Notes: generated by a model not told the origin, from the letters alone. A stretch of DNA of 64,000 nt from Fomitopsis serialis (GCF_022376445.1 NW_025954961.1:1364001-1428000); one strand, 5' to 3'. Positions 10,465 to 23,400 are shown, counted from the stretch's first letter. Program-made: numbers and translations.

Positions 10465-11135
10465 TATGTACGAAGGACGATTTCGTGGTGCATTCACTCG
10501 CAGGTGTATACACTTACGAGCCTTATGCGATCGAAGCAGGAACTTCCCAATGGAGCAACACCGAGGCGCACCCGCCCCAGCACTTGCCGAATTGGGTTGG
10601 GCTTGTAGCCTGAGAGTAAGTAGAGAGGCTTTTCGCCCGTCAATTCCGCTGCGGCGGGTGCAGCTATTCTCATAAGCTAGCATGGTTCAGTGACTGTCTT
10701 GCATTTTTAGTGTAAAGCCGCTTGGAGTTAGTGATCGCGCGACTCCTCCTGACTGTTCGCAAATCGGTCGTACGCGTCTCGAGTCGAAAGATCACCACTG
10801 AAACGGTACATTTGGTCGAAACCGTTTTCAGAAGATCAGTGCACCAGCTGAATCAAGCATACGGCCTGGGTACGACCGAAGACAAAGACAGTCTCCCAAC
10901 CGTTAGTCCCTCACGGCAGTGCTTCCATTCATGTTCATGGGTTACTGATACTCTGATGACACGCTGCAACTGTACAGGATGTATGCGAAGTGGTATTATA
11001 CGTATGGTCATGCTACTAGGTTGTCAAATGATGGGCGTGCACACGGATTCCCGAAGTCTATTATCGTAAAAAAAAAAAGATCATGAACGTCCCTGCTCCT
11101 CTAAGAGCACGCAAGGAATGCTGATGTGAGCGAAA
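10465..11135. other. Intergenic, nothing recognised
   Basis: About 670 bp lie between element 2 and the 3' end of the MFS gene. An 11-base A run is near 11069. A 115-codon plus-strand frame at 10722 has no protein-like features. Confidence 0.5.
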
Positions 11136-13237
11136 TCATCGTGAAAGCGAGCTCTTGGCGCGTATCCGCTCGCCCGAGAAGTAGAGCCAGATGGGGAAGG
11201 GTATGCCGATGACGATGCCGAGCCCCGCGAGCAGGGAGTTGCCGCCTCCGTAGCCCAGCGCGTCGAACATCTGCTGGCCGAAGAGGGGGAACGCAAAGCC
11301 TAGCATCGAACGGAAGACCTACACGCGAGTTAGAGGGTACGTGTGAGGGCGAGGGATCGGACGACTCACAGAAGCTGCTGCTAGTGCACTCGCAGCATAG
11401 GCGAACGAATCTACGAGGTACAGTTGTATGGGAAGGCTTAGGCAGGGCGTCAGTCCGTCCGTACATTGTCCGAGAGGGAGCCACTACTCACAATGTGGTC
11501 ATCATACCGAACCCGAAAATGCCGGAACCGATGATGGGCATTATCCAGTGGGTATGTGCCTGCGCTGACCAGCCGTACCAACTACATAAGAGAGTCAGCA
11601 GCAGCAACGTCCGAGTGAGATCCACTCACAAGAGGCCTATTGGCACGAATAATGATCCAAAGATGAGGGCGGGTATGCGCATCTCCGGTGTCCCTTTCCC
11701 TCCATTACGCTGAGCAAGCTGTAAACGGCAATAATTTGCTGTTAGATATGAGTCGGCTGGGTCGTGAGAAGACATACTTTGTGGTATATTGAGTCGGCAA
11801 CGCTGGCACCGACCACAGTAGCCAACACGAATCCCAGCCCTAAGCCGATGTAGGCCAGACCGCTGACGCCGATGCCGAAGCCATAATCGATCGTGAACAG
11901 GTCTAGAAGAAAGGTGAGTTGCAGAACACCAGGAGGACGTCTCATAGCGCTCACCAGGGAAGGTCGTGAACATCAGGTAGTAGATGCCTAGTCGCCAGTC
12001 ATTACGTGCGAAACACACGTCAGATGCAAGCACTAACCGTATATGCTGAAAAACGACTGGTCAGATCTGCACGCTGAAAGGTTATCGGTCATACTCACAG
12101 AGCCATGTACAGACTAAGCAGGAAGCAAACATAGCTTGTTGTGAGAAGAATGAATGGCCGGCTCAGGTCGACGCGGATCCTATGCAGCTTTCCACTATGC
12201 TCCTTGATGAGGTGCGGGTGCGCTTCCGCCACCTTCTCTGGGTCGCTTGCACGCTTAGCCCGACGCAGGCGGATTGTAGGGTGGTATGTCTCCCGGAGGA
12301 ACGGTATACCTAATACCGCCCCCACGCCGCAAAGTGCGGCAATTACGATGAACACGTACTTGAAGCCGATTGTCTGCGCAATGAAGCCGCCTGCAATAGG
12401 ACCCACAACAGGGCCGATCAGAGGACCCAGTGAAAAGACTGCCATGGCCGACGCGCGGTCCTTCTCGGAGAACAGGTCGCTGACAGTTCCACCGCCGCAT
12501 GCGATAGGCGCACTGCCTGCGAAGCCAGCTAGATGTGTATTAGCCGGGAGAACGAATAATCGTGATAAGCACAACCTTACCGAGCAATCGGAAGCCCAGG
12601 AGGATACCGATCGTGTCGGAGAACGCGCACCCGAGGTTGAATGCCAGGAAAAGCAGATTCGCGATGTGATAGACCCATGTACGACCGTACATCTCGGAGA
12701 TGGGTCCAAAGAACAACGGCCCGATGGCAAAGGTCAGCAAGAAGATACTGAGCGTCAGGGCTGTGACGGTTTCGTTCGTGATCTTGTAGTGTTCAGCTAT
12801 CTGCGGTAAACCTGGAGCCATCATGGAACTGGCAAGAGGTGTAATGAAGGTGTACAACGAAACCTATGTGTCATAAGTTCAAGCGTCAGTATTCGAACGT
12901 ACAGCGATATGACGAGCTTCGTACGATTGCGGTCATGGTCCACTTTTTTCCAAACTTCCAATTGCGAGGATTTGCGGGATCGTGCGCCCAGTCCTCCTCC
13001 GCGTTCTCCAGTGCCTCTTGCTAAGGTCGGTCTCGCTGTGAGCGCTACACGTGCGTCTCGCAGCAAGTGGCATACCTTCGTGTCCGCAGGAATAGCAGAA
13101 TCGCCCTCACCACCCTTCAGTGGCTCTTTCAGAGTGTCTGCTGCCCCCGAGCGTCTGGGCCCAGAGTCTGCACCTGCTGCAGTCTTGGTGCTGGACGCCC
13201 TGCTCGCCGGAGATGCTGCATCTTGGCTGTCAGACAT
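11136..13237 (-). CDS. MFS transporter, DHA1/polyamine (Tpo-like) type
   Basis: The start is ATG 13235-13237 (MSDSQDAASPASRASS), which opens a long hydrophilic N-terminus. After an intron comes the family signature WAHDPANPRNWKFGKKWTMT, then TM1 (VSLYTFITPLASSMMAPGLP). The MFS loop motif follows (GPISEMYGRTWVYHIANL), then AGSAPIACGGGTVSDLFSEK and GPLIGPVVGPIAGGFIAQTI. The central loop is RLRRAKRASDPEKVAEAHPH, and TM segments continue to the end (GERIRAKSSLSR, stop 11136-11138). At least seven introns of about 50-60 bp are seen. The architecture matches plasma-membrane drug:H+ antiporters that export polyamines, dityrosine-like compounds or drugs. The substrate cannot be read from sequence. 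It is not in an obvious metabolite cluster. Confidence 0.88.
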
Positions 13238-14132
13238 CGCGACCGCAAGGAGGTTCGGAGGCGTAGCGGGGCGGAGAGGTGCCCTTACCACCGGAGTCGG
13301 TCCATTTATACTCGGAGCGGATGACTATTGCGGCGCAAGTCATCGGATTCGCGTTCCGTGCGACGTGCGCACAAGGTCGGTCATCCGTCGCCTCGAAAGC
13401 GTATCTCATCGATTCCGTCTGCGACCCATTCGCTGATCCGGTGCATTTCGCCAAGCAGGGGCGTTCCAGTCGCCTTCGCTCGTGTTATTGCAAGTTGGTG
13501 AGCGACCGGCTAGCATATAGCAGTGAGTATTCTCTCCGAAGCTACGCTGTCACACCTACATTCGCGGTGATCAATGTGTGACACAGAACAGAGCGAAATC
13601 GCCAGAATGTCCGCGTACTCGGCACTCACAGCGATGCGTCCGACGCGAACGGCCTGCTTCGTCCAGGTTTGTCAACGCTCGCGACTCAACCACCCAGCAT
13701 CGGCGGGCCATCTTCCCACGGTTACGACGATCTTTCCCGCGGTGTGACCGCCTCGAATTGGGATGCACCGCTGTAAGTTAGCAAGCTAGGAAATCCTGTG
13801 CTGCGTGTCGTGGACATTTTTATGGAACAACGCAATTTGGGGGATTCTCTTTGCGAAGCGTGAATTTTCCACCACTTCTGGCAAAGCTTTTCGACTGCCC
13901 GTGACATCCGGGTGACATGAATTGCCCCCAGTAAGGGCAACGTCACACACCCATCACACGTTGCATTTATCACGGAGCCTTCACCCAACGGCGACCTGCC
14001 GGCCCGGCGACATCTGGGGCGCCCGCCACCGCCAGTCTACGGCCATTACTTACACATGCAAATCATCTCTCGTTGGTCTGCTCCAGGTCAAACGGTGTAT
14101 GATGCCGGATAGGTATGAAGCGACACGAAGAA
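13238..14132. other. Long upstream region of the MFS gene
   Basis: This 895-bp gap lies between the MFS start and the Prp5 stop (both genes on the minus strand), so it is mainly MFS promoter. The length is unusual here, where most gaps are under 500 bp, and suggests more regulated expression. No RNA gene or repeat was recognised. Confidence 0.45.
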
Positions 14133-17100
14133 CTAGACTACACTATACCGACCAGCAGTGGCGGTGGGATTACGCATCTCTGCCTGCAAGGCAGCCGCAG
14201 AAGCCTCAACAAGCAAACGCTTGATCTCACGCACCGCTTGCTCGACCTGAACAGCGATATGAGTGTTACGGCCCAGCGAGACGTGATGCAAGAGCTTACC
14301 CTCCATTCCTCATTCGACTCGATGAGAAGATGCAGCTTGGGCGGGCCATCGGGGGGAGGCTCTTTGCTCTGCTCGTAATAGATACCTGCGATGCACCGAT
14401 AACTGTCAGTCAAACAGAAGTGACGTTCAGTACACTTCCTCACCTTTGTTGGTCACCGAGGCTCCAGTCATATCGATGAGCTATAGCCAGGTCAGCATAC
14501 AGAACGACAGCAAGAGGCACTCGCAACGCACCTGCACCATGGTCTCCTTGTTCGTGACACGCCACCTCGCCTTCTGCGGGTAGTCGTTGATAGGTATGAT
14601 AGCATGGAACTCCGTCGCGTCGATGTTCGACTTCTTCCCAAGATCCTCGTGCCCAACCTGCGACTGCGCGACCAGCTTGTGCGCCCTCAGCTGCGCGTTC
14701 AATTTCGCCACCACGCTGAGTGCTTGCTTGTGCGCAGCGGTATCTTTGCCCGCACGCGCCGCCGCTTCCTCCGCGGCACGAAGCGAGTTCTGCAGCTTCT
14801 CCTCCTCTTTGGCCTGTGCGAGGCGACGAGCCGCAGCCGCAGCACCCGCAACGCCAAGCTGGCCCTTCGACGAGTCCGGAGCGGGACCGCGCTTGACTTC
14901 GACCTTGAAGCTGCCGAAGGTCATATCATCAACAGGCGCCGCCTTCGTCGCCGCCGCCGCCTCTTCGGTGGCTTTCTCCTCTTCCGGTTCACCATACGCT
15001 TTGCGCTCAGCTTTTTCCTTAGCGTCACGTTCCTGATCAAGTCGGTCAAGACCTTTGCCACCGAAGCCTGAGCCTGCTGCCTTCGCCTTTCCGGATTTGA
15101 CTTTCTCAAGAAATCCTGGACGACGACCGTTGAGCATTCTGTGGATCGGCATGATGCTATATAGACGAACTCACCGTTAGCCAAGTCCTCAAGCTCCTTG
15201 GGCATGTTCGCGTCACTAGCCTTCAGTGCACGATAGATGTCAACGGAGTACCTATCTTGTTCGGGCGTGATGAAGGTGACGCATGTGCCCTTGTTGCCTG
15301 CGCGCCCGGTACGGCCTGCGCGGTGGACATAGTCCTCCATGTGATTCGGCGCGTCGTAGTTGATGACCAGTTTCAGCTGTTTGACGTCGAGGCCACGCGC
15401 GGCCACAGACGTCGCAATGACGATGGGCACGACACCGGACTTGAAGTCGGCGATGGTCGAATCGCGGTCGACCTGGTCCTTGCCACCGTGCAGGGACATG
15501 CACAGGTAGCCTTTGCGCATGAGCTCGCGCAGGAGGTTATCGGCGGCTTCCTGGCGGTCAACGAAGATGAGTGTCCGCGATTCGGGGTCCTCGTTGTACG
15601 TCTGCCCGAGTATCTCCAAAAGCCGGTTGAACTTGGAGTCTTCATCCCGGACCTCAACGATCTGGTCGATCTCGGGAGCAACGACAGACCGGCCACCGAC
15701 CGTGATCTCGAGCGGCTTCCGCAGGATCTTGCGTGCCAACGAATCCATCTGCTTCGGGAAGGTTGCGGAGAAGAGGACGGTCTGCCGGTCGGGACGGATG
15801 TTGTTGACGATCTTCATGACCTGAGGTTCGAAGCCCATGTCGAACATCCGGTCGGCTTCGTCAAGGACGAGGTACGTAACGCGCTTGAGGTTAGTGACAC
15901 GGCCCGAGTTGGCAGTCAACAAGTCGATCATGCGACCAGGCGTACAGACGATGATTTCCGCACCCTTCTTCATCTCTGCGATCTGATCCTTGATCGGTGA
16001 ACCACCATAAGCACATACAGCCTGCATTTGAACATCAGCACCCGGCTCGCATCACGGAACGCAAAAGAAGAGACTTACGCGAAGATTCAGGACACGAAGG
16101 AAAGGCTTACATTCCCTATGTATTTGGACTGCAAGCTCTCGGGTAGGCGTCATGACGACTGCCATTGGACCTTCCATTTGGTCTAGTGGTCGCTGGTCTT
16201 TGATGTGTCGGAAGAGTGGTAGAAGGAACGCGATGGTCTTTCCTGACCCTGTCTTCGCTACACCAATGACGTCTCGACCGGACATGATTGCAGGTACAGC
16301 TTGAGCCTGGATAGGCGTAGGAGCGGTGTAGTTTAGCTTCTTGATGACCTCCAGACTGCGAAAGGTGATCAGAATACAATGGCAGTTGCGAAAGCGTGAG
16401 TATATGCGCACCAGCTAGCAGGGAGACCGAAGTGGCTCCACTTCGCGACAGGCCGCGGACAGTCAACTCCCCGAATCTTGATGCCATCCAACTCAAGCCG
16501 GAGGAGGTCGGCCTCCTCGTCGGTCATTGCGGCGACGTCTGGAGGTGCGGCGTAGAACTCCTTGCGGAACGGCTCGTAGGCAACGCGGGAATGATCCACA
16601 GCGGCGAGCTCCTTCTTCTTTGCCTTCTTCGCTGCGAGAGCAAGGATATCCTCTGGGTTGAGGTCCGTGGCGTCAAGCTCGTCGACTTCGGGACCGTCCA
16701 CGTCGTCGGCACCGTCATCCAATGCGCTGTTGTCGAGGCGCATACGACCGCTACCATTAACTTTCATCTTCTTCAGGTCCTCTAGGTTGACCTTCTTCAC
16801 CTCCTCTTTGACGCCGCTCATGAAGGCGTCAAGCGGGTCGACCTCATCCTCCTCCTCTTCCATAGCATCTATAGTTTCCTCGGCCTTGACTTTCTCGCTA
16901 GGGTGAGCCACGTCTTCGTCATCGTCCTCCTCGAGGTTGCCAACATTCTCCTGACCATCAGTCATCGACATGTCGACGTCCGGGAGGTCGAGCGTCTCCA
17001 GCTTACGCTTTGTCTCCACCGAGTCGTCCATTGCGATGGCGGCCAGCTTCGACGCCTTCAGCACATCGGTTTTGACCGGCAAGCCCTTCAGCCCAAGACC

Positions 17101-17707
17101 ACTAAGTGCTGAGCGGTTGAGCTGGACCGAGGCCTTGGTGGGTGCTGCAGCCGGCACTGCACAAACGATCAAGTGGTGTGAAATCACGAATACTCCGATG
17201 ATACTGTATGCACGCACCTGGAGCCGACTTGCCCGCCAATGCCATCGCCTTCGCCTTCGCCTCATCCAAAGCTTTCTTCGCCTCCCGCTCTTTCTTCCAG
17301 GCTTCGAGCTTGGCTCGCTTCGACTTCAGCTTTTCGTCCTCCACAGGTGGTGTGGTGGCCTTCGTCTCTGGCGGGGGTGCTTTCGGGGGAGAGCGTTCGC
17401 GCGGCTTGCGGTCCCTCGAGCGGGAGCGTCGGCGGTCGCGGTCGCGGTCATCTCTGCGGTCATCGCGGTAGTCTCGCCGGCGGTCGCGGTCGCGGTCGTC
17501 GCGATGTCGGTCATCGCGATACCGGTCGCGGTCTCTATCCCTCTCCCTCTCCCTGTCCTTGTCCCTATGACTCTCCCTGTCATCGTCGTACCTCGACCTG
17601 GGGGGCCGGCGCCTGGTCGGCGATGGAGACCGCGGTGAAGAGCGGTGGGAAGGTCTTACCCTCTTATTCGGACTGTCCGGTGAGTACGATCTGTCTCGTC
17701 GCGCCAT
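14133..17707 (-). CDS. PRP5: DEAD-box spliceosomal ATPase Prp5
   Basis: ATG 17705-17707 opens [16 protein letters not shown], followed by an Arg/Asp-rich RS-like tract ([18 protein letters not shown]) and a basic helix ([18 protein letters not shown]). A long acidic region contains DPLDAFM, the conserved Prp5 motif. Helicase motifs follow in order: TPIQAQAVP (Q), AKTGSGKT (I), TPTRELA (Ia), [13 protein letters not shown] (II), LFSATFPKQ (III), [11 protein letters not shown] (IV), [11 protein letters not shown] (V) and [10 protein letters not shown] (VI). The C-terminal extension ([24 protein letters not shown] onward, with [20 protein letters not shown] and [15 protein letters not shown]) matches Prp5/DDX46. 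Prp5 remodels U2 snRNP for branch-site binding. Short introns interrupt the ends; motifs Ib to VI lie on one long exon. The last exon ends GRYSVV at 14133. Confidence 0.96.
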
Positions 17708-17929
17708 TGCCAGGGCGAGAGTTGGAGGCGAAGGAGGTGAGCTGCCGACCTGCGTGCGCCTGGGCCGAGGTGTGTATAGCAGAATGTGAGAAAGAAGGTG
17801 TCGTTGTTTGTGCTTACTGACAGTATTGCCGAAAATGGCAGGAACACGCGTAAGCGAGGAGTCCTCGATCGGTGACGCTATAGACGCCTGGCGCGCTCTC
17901 ACTCACGTTACATCCACGACGCCAGTACC
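17708..17929. promoter_or_regulatory. Divergent promoter, PRP5 / PI31
   Basis: Only 222 bp separate the divergent start codons of PRP5 (minus) and the PI31 gene (plus), so the two 5' regions must overlap or share elements. No specific factor site is certain. Confidence 0.45.
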
Positions 17930-19042
17930 ATGTCTGCGAACGTCCTCGACCCGTCTGCTCTGATCCAAGCTATCCCTTCGAAGCTTCCGCCTACAAAGAA
18001 GCGTCTTGAGTCGTCTCAAGATGGGATCGCGGTCTTCCTCCATACTGCCTTGGCGGCACTCGGTTTCCGTCTGATCGCTGTTGACGAGAACACTCCGGCG
18101 CGAACCTTCGACAACAGCGTGCTCCCGGATGACTGGAACGCACATGGTCCAGGGCACTACACATTCAGGTACAGGCATGAGCAGAGTAGCCTTGAATTCG
18201 TCGTCAAAGTCCTAAAGCTTGGATCGCGCACGATGATTAACTCCATTGCGCTTGAGGTGCGTCCGGGAGCGCTCTTAGTCCACACAGAACTGATTCTTCC
18301 TCAGAGCGACAAAGCTGCCACGCTTGATATCCCCACCAATGACTTCGTCTCGCCATCATTCTTCCCTCATGATCTGGCCGTTGCGGATGCTTCGCCTCTC
18401 ATCCACGGCTTCATCTCGTCCAATCGAGTAGCGGATCTCATATCCCAGTTCCAGCTCACCACAATCCAGAAACTGATCCCCGGTCTTCGCAAGGAAGGCT
18501 ATACTGAGTCAGAGGATGTCTCCGCGAGGGCGAGTGGTAGCAGGCCGAGGCCTGATGCCCCTCCTCCTGCTCGTCCGCAACCGTACGCGCCACCGGATGC
18601 TCCTGCTCGGTCGCCACTTGCCGTTCCTCCGAGGAATCCTTATGAGATCGGCAGACGAGACCTTGACCCGCTGCCCCGCAATCCATTCCAGCCTCCCTCT
18701 CTGTTCCCAGATAACGGAGCCGATGGGATGTTTGTTGGACCGAACCACCCTATCTTTGGACAGGGAATGAGAGGGCAGGGCCCTGGCGGACGAGGACCGT
18801 GGGGTGGCGACGGCTTCTTGCCACCGATGGGGGCACCTCCGGGCGCACGTTTCGACCCAGTCGGTCCTGGCCCCCTGCCTATGCCTGGCAGGCGTCCATT
18901 CCCTGGCATGCCAGGCTCCGGAAACATGCGTGATCCTGACAATGACGACTTCATGCCCCCGGGCGCGGTAAGTATGCATCTATGTTCATTGGAATGTAAA
19001 GTCTGACACGGCCCTGACTTGCAGGGAGACATGTTTATGTAG
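17930..19042 (+). CDS. Proteasome regulator PI31 (Fub1-like)
   Basis: There are two exons, 17930-18967 and 19025-19042 (57-bp intron), giving about 351 residues. Residues 1-165 form the PI31 N-terminal FP domain (DPSALIQAIPSKLPPTKKRL, then FRYRHEQSSLEFVVKVLKLG). The C-terminal half is disordered and Pro/Gly/Arg-rich (NPYEIGRRDLDPLPRNPF, PGGRGPWGGDGFLPP, MPGRRPFPGMPGSG). This is the PI31 tail that binds the 20S proteasome. The tiny last exon adds GDMFM; no mammalian-style HbYX terminus is present. PI31 proteins inhibit isolated 20S particles and act in proteasome assembly or transport. The divergent partner is PRP5. Confidence 0.93.
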
Positions 19043-19408
19043 GATATTGGCAACTGCTCTTGGTGGCCGTTTGATTCGAGCGTGTGGATGTATGAGTATG
19101 GGCAGTGATATGATATATTTGTACCACCAGTGTTGTGCAATGGCCATGTCAGGAATATTGTTGGCTATCGGTGATTGCCAGATACATTATTGTCCTGCGT
19201 ACAAGAACCTTCCAGGTGAACAAACACGCGGAACAATAGGCCAAACAGTGTGGCTTTCTACAACACCTTCCATAAGAGGGTAGCTTCTCAGAAGCGGCTC
19301 GGTTGGACCACAACCTTGTACACATGCGAGGTTAGACCGCAGCCATATAAAAGCCGCCCTTCTGCAGCCATCCCTGCACTCCCAACAGCCCCTAGCCAGC
19401 GTCCAAAT
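19043..19408. other. Intergenic, nothing recognised
   Basis: This is a 366-bp spacer between two plus-strand genes, and probably the promoter of the downstream gene. No gene or RNA was identified. Confidence 0.5.
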
Positions 19409-20342
19409 ATGGCCTCTCCCCCACGCAGCCCAACAGCCCCTCGCTCCTCGCCGACCCGCACCGCGCCGCCCGGCTTCCTTGTGCCACCCAAACCGCGTAA
19501 CACCCCGATCGCACGAATGACAGTCCGCGAGCTGCGTGACGCCCGCGCGCGCAATGCTCGCATGCTCGCAGAGCCGTACGTACGCTGCGTCGTCCTCTCC
19601 CCAGTCCGTCTGATGTGGACTCCTGCAGGACAGCCTCCACCTCCGCGTACGCGCGCCGGGTCGCGGCGGAGCAGGCCCAGATCGAATCGCGCCTGGTTGA
19701 GCTCGTGGGCATCGACGAAATCCAGAACCAGCTGGAGGGCACTCGATTGAGCGATCCGGACGCGCAGATGAACGTAGACGTCGCTTCTCCGCCTCTCCCA
19801 CAATACAAAGCCATCTCCGCCAAACAAAGAGCACTGGCCAAATTTGTGAGTGTTTTCCTGGACCGGCACCTCCAACATTGGTGTTGACGGTGCTCGCGCA
19901 GGCATCTCATGCTTCACATCAGAATGGTCCAAGCAGCGGATTGTCCTTCCAGGAGGCTATTCAGATCGAACAAGAAGCACACATGGCTGATCTCAAGAGA
20001 CAAGAGGAGCTTGCCGAGAAGAGACGGCGACAAGGTTACATTGACGACGGCGAACAGTTAACACGAGCGGAGAGAGAAGCCCGCATGTGGGCATTCATGT
20101 ATGTCTTCATCATGGTCAGTGAAGCATGCTGACGGCGCCACAGGAACCACAAACCGACAGACTCAGACTTGGAGGACGACGACTACGATGAAGACGACGA
20201 CGACCCGGCTACATGGTTTGTGGATGACCAGGACGACGGTCGTAAAGGCCAAGACATCGTCGAGCCGGATGTTGACGACTACTCGAGCATCATTCGCATC
20301 GACGAGAGCAGGATACCCTGGTCGATACCACGTGAAGAATGA
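19409..20342 (+). CDS. Uncharacterised acidic coiled-coil protein
   Basis: The gene has four exons. ATG 19409 begins MASPPRSPTAPRSSPTRT. The first exon ends at 19575 and the next starts at 19629 (phase 2). A Pro/Ser-rich N-terminus is followed by helices: RMTVRELRDARARNARML, AYARRVAAEQAQIESRLVEL and FQEAIQIEQEAHMADLKRQE, then KRRRQGYIDDGEQLTRAERE. The last exon is strongly acidic (SDLEDDDYDEDDDDPATWFV, then DDYSSIIRIDESRIPWSIP) and ends at 20342. Total length is about 240 residues. I do not recognise the family. The helical body and acidic tail suggest a nuclear or chaperone-type partner protein, which is weak inference. Spacing and splice phases are consistent throughout, so the gene looks intact. 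Confidence 0.72.
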
Positions 20343-20498
20343 AATTGTCATTATCGAGTCGTAATTCCGCAGGGCAGCAGTGTAGTAATGGTGTAACAGT
20401 GTGGGATCCATCCATAATCATGACAGCACCATAAGGGACGTAACGTGTCGAAGAGCATGAAGAGCGTAACGGGAGCACCAGGTATCTACCAAACACCC

Positions 20499-23400
20499 TT
20501 AGCGAGCGTGAATAGGACAGCTCCGACCTCGCTGTAACCAAGACGATAGACAAGCTAGGATGTTCACGTCAAAGTCTGTACTTTGAATATCAGGTGAGAA
20601 CACTCACCATTGTGGAAGCTGCATAGGCAGCTTAGACGAGCGACAGTAGATCCTAGCAGAATTGTCAGTCTTGGACCCACCCGAAGGAAGGGAGTCTCTA
20701 CCTTTGACAAATTCTTCCAGACAGATCGCACCTAGACAACGCAACTTGAGCAAGCATTTCACGCAGGCCCAGGCACACTCACATTCTATGCCAATCAGGG
20801 CACTCTCCGCCGGGAGCTTATATACCAGATACTTGGCTGTTTGCGGCGTCGTTCCGCTTCCTCCCTCCAGACAATTCTTGACGTGCGCCTCTTGCTTCGA
20901 CGCGGCTCCCAGATCCGCCAAACTGGTATTGCACACGGGACACCTATAGGGCCATCGCCTTAGCAATATGGACACGAGATTGAGTTAGAGCGAACGCACT
21001 CAGCAAGATCGCTCAGCTGAGAGCTCGACTGTACTCGAGATGGGCTCGGAGTGGAAAGTCTCGCTTGGTCGATTACGATACGCTCCATGGAGGTTGTCCG
21101 AGCGGGATGCAGACCGGTAGGGACGACCGCGGTTGTTTGCTCGTGGCATGCTTGGCAAACCCTTTGGAGGGCAGGTGTATGCGACACGTCCGCGTCCGCT
21201 GGATCATGCACGACATCCGAGGGATCGAGGAGTGCTCTCCACGCTGAGCATCGATCGCAAAATATACGACCACAACGACGACAGTGCTGTATCATTTGAG
21301 CTTTATGCGCAATCACCAGTGACGTTTTTACTCACATGCTGAAAATGTGTCAATTAGCATCGCTAGGGACATTTATACAATCGGCAGACTTACTCTTCGG
21401 TTCAAGAAATTGAATCTGCGACGACATTCTCGGCACTCGCTAACAGCTTCATCTCTCTCCCACTGAGCATGAACTTGATGTGGGGTTGGCGGTGTCCACC
21501 TGGGTGTTAAGACCTTTTGAGGGGCCTCGTGCGTAGGCACACGGAAGTCAGGAGCCTGTGCTAGATGAGGTGTGAGATCTGTAGGTCCTCGAGAGCCTGA
21601 CTGCCCGAAGTAGTCGGTGACGGCAGAACGTATTGACGGGGCTCGAGGCGTGTCGAGGGGTTCTGAGCCGGGGTAGTGGAACTCTTCGTCGGAGTCGTCA
21701 TCTTCATACTCCTCATCGTCTGTTATAAAGATTGCAATGATGAGACTCTCCTTCCTGCCATGATGTACAGCTGAAGCCATCAATGGCTCAGCCACCCTGG
21801 ATGTGTCATCGCTCATCCGGTAGCTAGGACTGACAACAATCTGATTATGGGAGGCTACCGGATGAAGAGGTGCCAGTGCCACATCGAAGGGTGTCGACCC
21901 ACTGAAGTATACGACTGTACCCTGAAATTTGACTCACCGTCTCCAGACGAAAACAGGCCCTGAGCACCAGCAGTAAGCCTTCGCCTGTCGAGTTCACGAC
22001 TATATGCATTCAGCAGGACCTCCGCCTGTGTCTTACGCTCCACGTCGGTGTCGCCTGTCGCTTCTTAGCACTCGGGGGCAAAGCAGCAAGGCAAGAACTT
22101 ACCCAGGATTCCCTGCCTCAGTTCGCTCGTTGCACGCTCCAGCTTGGCGATCGCTCTCCGAGCATCCAGAGCAGACTGCGCTCCACTGGAGGAATCTGCA
22201 TCGCTGTACTGGGTACCTGCGAGATACCGTGCGCGAGCGACGTAATCCTGGCCCGACAATCCGCTGGTAGGCATTGCACTAAGCTCTTGCCCGTCCGCGT
22301 CGCTGAAGGTCTCGTCGTCGTTCTCAACATAGGGTATAAGAGACCCGTCAGCCGCCAAATGATACCACTGCCCGTCCGGCTGCAGGAACGGGAAGGGCGG
22401 GATGTCCAGGCGTCGCCGCATGACTCGCACCCAGCGCCGTCGGCGGACCCAACTCTGCGAGCCCGGGGAGTTGCTGCCGGCCCTCGAGCTGGAACCTGCG
22501 GCGTTGCTGCTGCCACTGCGAGATCTGCTACCTCCGAACCCTGCGCTGACAGCGCCGGTGCCATTGAGGAGGCGCTCGAGCTGGGGAGGCTGCTCGGCGG
22601 TCCATGCATCTTCGGGATCATCAAAGGAGTGCGCGTATTGCCATCCATCATCCGCGTCAACGCCCGGGTGCGTGACGTCCAGTGTCCAGTCCGACCTGAT
22701 GGATAACAGTCGGTCAAGCTCTGACATATGAGATCGTTTCTGAACACGCACAGCCAAAAGTGACTCCTTTCTGTGCCTTCCCGCGATGAAGCAGGTCGAG
22801 GCAACGTCCACGGATCTTCTCTGAGCGGCATTTGTACATCGCTCCGCCACGCCGGGATCTCTTTCTTCCTAGTACTTTGCTCGGGCACGGGTAGACGGAG
22901 TTCGAACGGAGCTCTACGCCCGCGCTTGCCCAGACCAGATGCCGAGAAGCGCGGTCGCCCACCGGACACGGCCAATGTCTTCAGACGCACATCAAGGCGC
23001 TGATTCTCGTACAACACAAGTGGTACTGTGGTATGAACTGATAGGGTGTTATAGGGTATGTGCCTGTTGCGCCAGTTGTCGATTTCGGCCTTCTGCAAGA
23101 CCTAGGAAATCGCTGAGTACAGGACATGCGCCATAGTACGATGTTCACCTACCTCACAAATCCAAACTTCGAATACAGCAGCAGCAATATCATATGCTGT
23201 TTCACCCCAATTGTTCCGGACAAACGGGTCGGCGTTCTGCTTTGTCAATAGATAGAGCACCACCGGCAAGTGTCCCTTGGAGGCGGCATTCACTAACAGC
23301 AAACACACCATGAAATGAGACACAGGTGCATTGACCGACTGGGACTCACTGAGAGGGGTCCAGCCACCATTACTCCGTTTATCTACACCTCTGGCACCGT

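Noticed and set aside
10722..11069. 115-codon frame in the gene-poor region
   Set aside because: No protein-like features, no splice support, and near the transposon-rich interval.
15257..16000. Long open frame on the plus strand
   Set aside because: It lies antisense to the conserved helicase core of Prp5, whose motifs are unambiguous; it is a shadow of GC-rich coding sequence.
17239..17820. Plus-strand Ser/Arg/Pro-rich frame
   Set aside because: It is antisense to the Arg/Asp-rich N-terminal tract of Prp5; the low-complexity codons keep the opposite strand open.
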